Shown here: in pieces, positions 58,245 to 64,000 of the stretch | Layout of the letters: every line of letters starts with the position of its first letter | How positions within the stretch are numbered: position 1 is the first letter of the stretch | DNA from: Corynebacterium kroppenstedtii | GTDB taxonomy: Bacteria > Actinomycetota > Actinomycetes > Mycobacteriales > Mycobacteriaceae | DNA length: 64,000 bases | NCBI RefSeq assembly: GCF_016894245.1 | Contig: NZ_CP069792.1 | Location: 2,294,001-2,358,000 of the forward strand | Reading direction: 5' to 3' | The notes under the pieces: model-generated | What the model was told of the DNA's origin: nothing | The model's database searches: none | Seen by the model: only the letters and a program-made list of their open reading frames with translations | Translations under genes and position numbers: made by a program

Positions 58245-60140
58245 GTGAACCGCGCCCGCACATCGCTCGTCCAGACTCGTGGTGGTTCCGTGACTTCAGT
58301 ACACCGGTCACCTGATGCGCAGGCACGTCTCCCCATGTCTCCAACATTCAACCGGGACATCGCTGACTCCCTCATCATCAACACAACGTTCGTCATTGTG
58401 GATCTCGAAACTACGGGGCTATCTGCACAAGAGGACCGCATCATCGAAATCGGCGCAGTAAAAGTCCGTGGCGGTGAAGAAATATCTCGTTTTTCTACCT
58501 TTGTCGATCCGGGCCGGCTCATCCCCCCGCCTATCACGAACATCACCGGGATCAGTGACGATGATGTTGACGGAGCACCAGAAGAAGCCCGGGCTGTCAA
58601 GGATTTTCTCCAGTTTTCACGAGGGACGGTTCTTGTCGCCCATAACGCCCGCTTCGATATTGGTTTCCTTCAAGCTGCGGCCATGCGCGCACACGTCACA
58701 TGGCCACAGCCGACATACCTGTGCACATTAGTTCTTGCCCGGACGATGCTGGACCGATCTACCGTCGGGTCGTTCAAGCTTTCTTCTCTCGCGCGACATT
58801 TCCACGCCACGACGACCCCCACCCACCGCGCGCTCGATGACGCCCTAGCCACAGTGACTGTGTTCCACGGTCTTCTTGAGGAGCTAGGGTCGCGTGACAT
58901 CATTCATGTTGGGGATATTCCGACGCGCCCCGGTCGGGGTTCCACCGGTGCGGGTGTCTCCCAAGCGCCAACTCACGACGCATCATCGATTTCTCCGTCC
59001 CCTAATCGCTACCGTCACCTCATCAAGGACGTTCCCCCGAGCCCCGGCGTCTATATTTTCCGTTCACACTCTGGTGAACCGTTATATATAGGTACGGCAG
59101 TGAACCTACGCCGCCGGCTGAGGCAATATATCAATGGCAATGATAAACGACGCTTGATTCCGCATCTTCTCCCCCAAACTCGAAACATCGACACCATCGA
59201 GTGTGCTCACGGCTTTGAGGCTGAAGTTCGTGAAGCGGAACTTATCGCGAGATTTCGTCCACCATTTAACCGCCGTTCTAAGGAACCACGACAGTATTGG
59301 TGGATTTCCGGAGCGCGTCCCCGTTCCCATGATGTTTCTAGGGCCACCATATCGCGAGATCCCCGTTCTCATAACGCGCTCGGTCCGTTTCGGACGCGGC
59401 AAAAAGCGACGACTGCTGCCCGATTGCTTGGCATTGGAGCTCCAACTGCGTCCGGACTCCCCGTCGACCAAGCCATCCATTGGCCACCGTCATTATCATC
59501 CGCAGAGGAGCGGATTGCTGCCTTTTTAAATCCCGATGGGCGCGTAGATTCCAATGGCGTGGCCACACTCGACCAACCCGGCCTATCCAATGACACCCCA
59601 ACTCAAGGTCATACCTCTAGCCTTCAGCCCCTCGAGGAAAATAGCCCGAGTCAAAGGGACAGACCTGACTACTACCAGCAATTAATCAACGTGGTCACCG
59701 ACTTGGCATCAGATGGACGTTTTCAGCGCGCAGCACTCACGCGAGATGCCGTTGCAGCCTTACTATCGACGACGGCGACCGCGCAGGCCTACCGAGCCCT
59801 CGCTGCAACTCCTGAGATGAGATTGACTGCCCCCGACGGCGAGGGCGGCTGGAACCTTGCAGTCGTACGTTATGGGCGGCTGGCTAGCGCTGGGCACGTT
59901 GCCAGAGGGGGCGCTCACGGAAACGCAGTCGATTTGCTCCTCGCCCATGCCACGCATGTTGAGCCGGACTCTTCCCCCCTTGGGGGCGCGAGCATTGAGC
60001 AATTGCGAGTGATCCGACGGTGGATGGAGAAGCCCGGGGTGCGACCAGGTCCGGGATGCGAGGGATGGTTTATGCCAGTCCAGGGCGCTGGTCGATTTGC
60101 CGCCTGGATACATAAAGCTCAGAAGGCCACCGAGAGCTAA
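58245..60140 (+). CDS. DEDDh exonuclease fused to GIY-YIG (UvrC-type) nuclease
   Basis: Equivalent of Rv2191. Module 1 (about residues 40-200) is a DnaQ-type 3'-5' exonuclease with VDLETTG, VAHNARFDIGF and HRALDDALA, all catalytic residues present. Module 2 (from about 255) is a GIY-YIG domain: PGVYIFRS, LYIGTAVNLRRRL, the Glu in EAEVREAELI and Asn in PPFN. The UvrC C-terminal RNase H and HhH domains are absent; 270 unassigned residues follow. A repair or recombination role is likely. Start is uncertain: GTG 58245 may be leaderless; ATG 58335 begins just before module 1. Confidence 0.88.
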   Translation: MNRARTSLVQTRGGSVTSVHRSPDAQARLPMSPTFNRDIADSLIINTTFVIVDLETTGLSAQEDRIIEIGAVKVRGGEEISRFSTFVDPGRLIPPPITNITGISDDDVDGAPEEARAVKDFLQFSRGTVLVAHNARFDIGFLQAAAMRAHVTWPQPTYLCTLVLARTMLDRSTVGSFKLSSLARHFHATTTPTHRALDDALATVTVFHGLLEELGSRDIIHVGDIPTRPGRGSTGAGVSQAPTHDASSISPSPNRYRHLIKDVPPSPGVYIFRSHSGEPLYIGTAVNLRRRLRQYINGNDKRRLIPHLLPQTRNIDTIECAHGFEAEVREAELIARFRPPFNRRSKEPRQYWWISGARPRSHDVSRATISRDPRSHNALGPFRTRQKATTAARLLGIGAPTASGLPVDQAIHWPPSLSSAEERIAAFLNPDGRVDSNGVATLDQPGLSNDTPTQGHTSSLQPLEENSPSQRDRPDYYQQLINVVTDLASDGRFQRAALTRDAVAALLSTTATAQAYRALAATPEMRLTAPDGEGGWNLAVVRYGRLASAGHVARGGAHGNAVDLLLAHATHVEPDSSPLGGASIEQLRVIRRWMEKPGVRPGPGCEGWFMPVQGAGRFAAWIHKAQKATES

Positions 60141-60253
60141 TGAAATAGGCGTACCAGAAAGGTGTGCCCCACAGCGTGACCGCAAGCAGCGCGGGTTTAA
60201 AAGGCGTGTGTGGGAAACACCCCAAAGCCTAAGCCTTCCAGAGATACGCGAAA

Positions 60254-60279
60254 CCCCGCTTCCCTGTTGGGAAACGGGG
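60254..60279. terminator. Hairpin between nuclease gene and qcrB
   Basis: CCCCGCTTCCC / GGGAAACGGGG stem with one mismatch and four-base loop. On minus it is followed by TTTCG, about 93 bases after the qcrB stop; it is also 114 bases past the plus-strand nuclease stop. Confidence 0.5.
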
Positions 60280-60371
60280 AGAGTGACGTGCGCGTGAAAT
60301 CACCTTTGCATACCACGGCGCGGGGCCGAGACTAATCGCTCGGCGGACCGACTCGTGGAATGCCCAGGCTG

Positions 60372-62009
60372 TTACTTATCGTCGTCCTTACGCTGTTGGC
60401 GGTTACGCGCCTGCAGCTCCTCGAGCATCTCTTTCTGCTCGCGCTCATTCTCATGCTCGATCTCATCCGCACGATCGGCAATATCCTGCGAATCCGGCGA
60501 GAAGAACGTACCGCGGCCCGGGTGGCCCGAGTAACCAAGCTGGTTCATCTGCTTCGGAACTGGAGCACCTTCGTATTCGAGCGGTACAGCATGACCGTGC
60601 TCATCAACCGGGCCTAGCGGCTGGTGAACCTCAATGAACCCACCTGAAGGCAGAACTTCGATCGTTCCTGTTGCGACACCGTGCTCCAGAACCTCACGGT
60701 CAGAGCGCTGCAAGCCGAGGCAAATTCGGTACGTGCAGTAGTACACGATGGGCGGCACTATGACGAGACCGATACGTCCAACCCACGTCATGGCGTTTAG
60801 TGAGATTTGGAAGTGGTAAGCGATCAGGTCGTTCATACCAGAGATGGTCAGCAGGAAGTAGAAGCTAATGGCCATCATGCCGAGCGACGTGCGAACCGGA
60901 ACGTCGCGGGGCCGCTGCAACAAGTTATGGTGTAGGTCGTCGCCAGTCAGCTTTTGCTCAATGAACGGGTAAGTAATCAGTAGCACAACCAGAACGAGGA
61001 GCATGATCGCTACCCAGAAGATAGCTGGGATAGTGTATCGACCGATGTACAACTCCCACGCAGGCATAACACGTGCAGCACCATCTGTCCACAACATGTA
61101 AATATCTGGCTGAGAGCCTGCTGACACCTGTGCGGGATTATATGGACCCAAGTTCCAGATCGCGTTGATTTGGAAAATGCCACCGAGCAAGGCCAGAACA
61201 CCGAAGGTGATAAGGCCGAAGCCGATACTCTTAACGGCGAAAACGGGGAGAATTCGCACGCCCACGACGTTATTTTCGGTCCGTCCAGGCCCAGGGAATT
61301 GCGTGTGCTTTTGGTACCAGACCAAAGCGAGGTGCGCAGCAATCAATGCCAGCAAAATGCCCGGGATGATGAGCACGTGAGCAATGTAGAGACGATCGAT
61401 AATAATGTCGCCCGGATAGTCACCATTGAACATCATCCAGTGAAGCCAGGTACCGATGATCGGCAGACCGAGGATGATGGCGGACATAATCCGTAGGCCG
61501 ACACCTGACAGAAGGTCATCAGGCAGCGAGTAGCCCATGAAGCCCTCAGCTACCGACAGGAGCAGAAGCACACAACCAATAACCCAGTTGGCTTCGCGTG
61601 GTTTACGGAATGCTCCGGTGAAGAAAATACGGAACATATGCACCGTAATAGACACGGCGAACATCAAGGCTGCCCAGTGGTGGATTTGTCGGATAAACAG
61701 GCCACCACGGACCTCGAATGAGAGGTTAAGGGCTGTCTCGTAGGCGCGGGACATTTCTACGCCGTTGAGCGGTGCGTAAGCACCGTCGTAGATGACCTTG
61801 CTCATCGACGGGTCGAAGAACAGGGTCAAATACGTTCCGGAAAGAAGGAGGATGACGAAAGAGTACAGAGCAATTTCGCCAAGCATAAACGACCAGTGGG
61901 TCGGGAATACTTTGTTGATCTGGCGCCGAACCCCGGAGGACATGGTGTAGCGGTCATCCATGTTCCGCGCGGCTTGCGCCATGTGCGATGGATAAGTCTT
62001 AGTGGTCAT
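60372..62009 (-). CDS. qcrB: Cytochrome bc1 cytochrome b subunit QcrB
   Basis: Haem b subunit of the menaquinol:cytochrome c oxidoreductase, which forms a supercomplex with the aa3 oxidase in actinobacteria. Eight or more helices; the first helices carry the haem His pairs ([10 protein letters not shown] and [27 protein letters not shown]), and the actinobacterial C-terminal extension (about residues 420-545) is present and highly charged. 545 residues. ATG at 62009 overlaps the qcrA stop. Confidence 0.97.
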   Translation of the reverse strand: MTTKTYPSHMAQAARNMDDRYTMSSGVRRQINKVFPTHWSFMLGEIALYSFVILLLSGTYLTLFFDPSMSKVIYDGAYAPLNGVEMSRAYETALNLSFEVRGGLFIRQIHHWAALMFAVSITVHMFRIFFTGAFRKPREANWVIGCVLLLLSVAEGFMGYSLPDDLLSGVGLRIMSAIILGLPIIGTWLHWMMFNGDYPGDIIIDRLYIAHVLIIPGILLALIAAHLALVWYQKHTQFPGPGRTENNVVGVRILPVFAVKSIGFGLITFGVLALLGGIFQINAIWNLGPYNPAQVSAGSQPDIYMLWTDGAARVMPAWELYIGRYTIPAIFWVAIMLLVLVVLLITYPFIEQKLTGDDLHHNLLQRPRDVPVRTSLGMMAISFYFLLTISGMNDLIAYHFQISLNAMTWVGRIGLVIVPPIVYYCTYRICLGLQRSDREVLEHGVATGTIEVLPSGGFIEVHQPLGPVDEHGHAVPLEYEGAPVPKQMNQLGYSGHPGRGTFFSPDSQDIADRADEIEHENEREQKEMLEELQARNRQQRKDDDK

Positions 62010-63241
62010 GAACGACGCTCCCAGAAGGCCGGGCCGACGGATTCAACGAAGTTACCCTTTGCGTAAAGGAATCCCTCGTCATCCACAGCAATGGGCAGTT
62101 GCGGAAGAGGACGTGCAGCTGGGCCGAATACTGGTTTGCCGTAATGCAACGCGTCAAACTGTGACTGGTGGCACGGGCAAAGAATTCGGTTGGTTTGCTG
62201 CTCGTACAACGATGTCGGGCAGCCAATGTGCGTGCAGATCTTCGAGTAGGCGTAGTAGTCGCCGAAGTGGAAATCTTCCTGACCTTTACGCTGAATGGCG
62301 CGCTTAGCGTCACTGTGGCGGAGGCGGATCAGCATAACCGAGTTACGCGATCCATGGATGGACTCCATGTGCGCCTCATACACATCGGCGTCCTTATCGT
62401 ATTTGTCGTGATCGTTGACGACATCCTCAAGGAGGGGGAAGACCGTTTCCATGGCCCCAGCATTCAGATCCTCAGGGCGAAGCCGCACCAAACGGGTAAC
62501 TCCGCGAGTCTCGTACGTCTCGCCAGAAGCCTCGTAACCGCCTTCATGCTTTTCAGCTGTGACGCCGGTGTCGCGGCCTAGGTAAACTTTCTTACCTTTC
62601 TCCGTCAGGGTCCATCCCGTCGTCCACAGGGTGCCATCTCCCTGGATATCCATGCCTTTAGCCTTGGGCTTCCAGGGGTTTTTAATCATTCCACCGATGG
62701 GGAAGATTAAAGCGAGTCCTGCGGCAACGGCGCCGGTTCCCATAATGCCTTTAAGTACCTTGCGGCGGCCAAGGGTGGACGTTTCCCAGGAATCGTTGAG
62801 CAGAGCCACGAGGGTCTTCTGATCAACTTCATCCGATGGGCCGTCGTGACGACGCTGAACGGAAATTTCCTCGGGGATAAATCTCTTGGTGAACTTGACC
62901 GCCCCAATGCCTAAGCAGAGGATCGCCAAGCCCATACACGCTCCGAACAGCGGAGTATAGAGCGAGTAAAGCCAGAGGCCATCCTCCCCTAGCCCCTTGT
63001 ACTTCCAGGGCCAGAACAGGTAAACAGCGATAAAAGCAATGGCGAAAATTGCGCCTAGGACGAACCACAAGCCGACGCTGCGCGCGGCGCGTTTCTCCTC
63101 AGGGTCGTTGTCCATCGGGAAACGCTGTTTACGGTAAGCAACGGTAACGTCGTCAAGCTCGGTGCCGAGGCGAGCAAGCTCGTCATTGCTCATGGCGGCA
63201 AGCTCTTCGGACGTATATTTCTTCGTTATCTTGTCACTCAT
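62006..63241 (-). CDS. qcrA: Rieske iron-sulfur subunit QcrA
   Basis: The 2Fe-2S subunit of cytochrome bc1. Three hydrophobic helices (about residues 55-77, 90-115 and 165-185) as in other actinobacterial QcrA, then the Rieske fold with cluster motifs CTHIGC and CPCHQSQFD. 411 residues from ATG 63241, which overlaps the qcrC stop as ATGA; upstream in-frame codons to 63298 lie inside qcrC and are not used. Confidence 0.97.
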   Translation of the reverse strand: MSDKITKKYTSEELAAMSNDELARLGTELDDVTVAYRKQRFPMDNDPEEKRAARSVGLWFVLGAIFAIAFIAVYLFWPWKYKGLGEDGLWLYSLYTPLFGACMGLAILCLGIGAVKFTKRFIPEEISVQRRHDGPSDEVDQKTLVALLNDSWETSTLGRRKVLKGIMGTGAVAAGLALIFPIGGMIKNPWKPKAKGMDIQGDGTLWTTGWTLTEKGKKVYLGRDTGVTAEKHEGGYEASGETYETRGVTRLVRLRPEDLNAGAMETVFPLLEDVVNDHDKYDKDADVYEAHMESIHGSRNSVMLIRLRHSDAKRAIQRKGQEDFHFGDYYAYSKICTHIGCPTSLYEQQTNRILCPCHQSQFDALHYGKPVFGPAARPLPQLPIAVDDEGFLYAKGNFVESVGPAFWERRS

Positions 63242-64000
63242 GACCGCGTTCCAATCCATAGTGCCGCACAGACCATAACGGTGACGCCGCCGATCCACAT
63301 CAACAAACCTTCAGTAACTGGACCAATACCGCCCAGACCGTATCCGCCCTGTGTCGGGGTGTCCTGCTGAGACTTAATGAAGGCAATGATGTCCTTCTTC
63401 TGGTCTGAGGTCAGTTGGCGATCGGAGAACTTCGGCATGTTCTGAGGGCCGGTCAACATCGCCTGGTAGATCTCTTGTTCGTTGGCAGGATCAAGATCAG
63501 GTGCGTATTTACCACCCGAGAGCGCGCCACCCTTACCGGTGAAGTTGTGGCACGATGCACAGTTCAAACGGAACAAATCAGAACCGCGAGCGACATCCTC
63601 AGCCTTGATGTCTCCGTCATAATGCTCGCCACGGAGAGATTCCATAGCGATATTCCCGTCCTGGTCGTGGACAATGTCTGGTCCACCACCGCGGGACTGT
63701 ACGTAAGCCGCCAAGGCTAAAGTTTCACCTTCAGAGTAGCGGGGAGTCTTCCGCTCAACCTGGGCTTCGTTGCGCGTCATCGGCATGCGGCCAGAGTGCA
63801 CCTGGAAGTACACAGCGCCTGCGCCAACACCCGTAAGTGCTGGACCACGGTCTTTTACCCCCTGGAGATTGGCGCCGTGGCAGGTGATACACGCAACGTC
63901 GTAAATATCTTTGCCCTGCGAGACGAGGGCTGCCTGGTCTTTATCAGCATTGGCAGTCTGAGCGTCAGGGGTTAGGGCATCAGCGAGAAAACCTGCGCCA
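63238..64000 (-). CDS. qcrC: Dihaem cytochrome c subunit QcrC (5' end outside window)
   Basis: Partial gene: the frame is open to the window edge. Two CxxCH haem motifs are present, CITCH (near 63885) and CASCH (near 63555), with [24 protein letters not shown] between them, typical of the actinobacterial tandem cytochrome c. A C-terminal membrane helix follows ([20 protein letters not shown]). Missing: the start and the N-terminal signal anchor. Operon qcrC-qcrA-qcrB with four-base overlaps. Confidence 0.95.
   Translation of the reverse strand, partial: GAGFLADALTPDAQTANADKDQAALVSQGKDIYDVACITCHGANLQGVKDRGPALTGVGAGAVYFQVHSGRMPMTRNEAQVERKTPRYSEGETLALAAYVQSRGGGPDIVHDQDGNIAMESLRGEHYDGDIKAEDVARGSDLFRLNCASCHNFTGKGGALSGGKYAPDLDPANEQEIYQAMLTGPQNMPKFSDRQLTSDQKKDIIAFIKSQQDTPTQGGYGLGGIGPVTEGLLMWIGGVTVMVCAALWIGTRS

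Overview
The window is a continuous stretch of actinobacterial chromosome from the Corynebacterium side of the Mycobacteriales. I base this on gene order: rluD-lspA, dinB, ileS, wag31-yggT-sepF-yggS-pgeF-ftsZ-ftsQ-murC-murG-ftsW-murD-mraY-murF-murE-ftsI-ftsL-rsmH-mraZ, then DUF3040, a GNAT gene, metF, idsA, mptA, a Rv2175c-like regulator, pknL, aroG, RNase AS, mptC, plsC-like, glk, pimB', two NlpC/P60 genes and qcrCAB. The moderate GC content, the PASTA-bearing PknL and glk next to pimB' point to Corynebacterium rather than Mycobacterium. I cannot name the species. I see no tRNA, rRNA, CRISPR array, insertion sequence or prophage.

Layout. 1-4.6 kb: a Ser-rich membrane protein, rluD and lspA on minus, then a lipoprotein and an asparaginase on plus. 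4.7-10.3 kb: dinB, ileS with a clearly readable translational T-box leader, and a two-helix mini-protein. 10.3-32.1 kb: the dcw division and cell-wall cluster, all on minus, starting from mraZ, which has a three-box MraZ operator. 32.1-35.8 kb: DUF3040, a HEPN-type protein and a GNAT acetyltransferase separated by a perfect LexA/SOS box, then metF. 35.9-52.7 kb: an isoprenoid, mannan and signalling region: idsA, a CrtI-like oxidoreductase and mptA; the Rv2175c-like regulator divergent from PknL; a very large protein joining two GT-C glycosyltransferase modules; aroG and RNase AS on minus; mptC, a second GT87 enzyme and a membrane acyltransferase on plus. 52.8-57.8 kb: plsC-like, glk, pimB' and two NlpC/P60 hydrolases on minus. 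58.2-60.1 kb: a DEDDh exonuclease fused to a GIY-YIG nuclease. 60.4-64 kb: cytochrome bc1 genes qcrB, qcrA and the start-truncated qcrC.

The genes cooperate in envelope growth. The dcw block makes lipid II and the septum, Wag31 and SepF position growth and division, and the NlpC/P60 enzymes cut peptidoglycan. IdsA supplies polyprenyl diphosphate, and PimB', MptA, MptD-like, MptC and the extra GT-C enzymes build PIM, lipomannan and LAM-type lipoglycans from polyprenyl-phosphate mannose. The least conventional parts are the idsA-CrtI-mptA operon, the double GT-C fusion, the mptC-GT87-acyltransferase cassette and the SOS-box gene pair.
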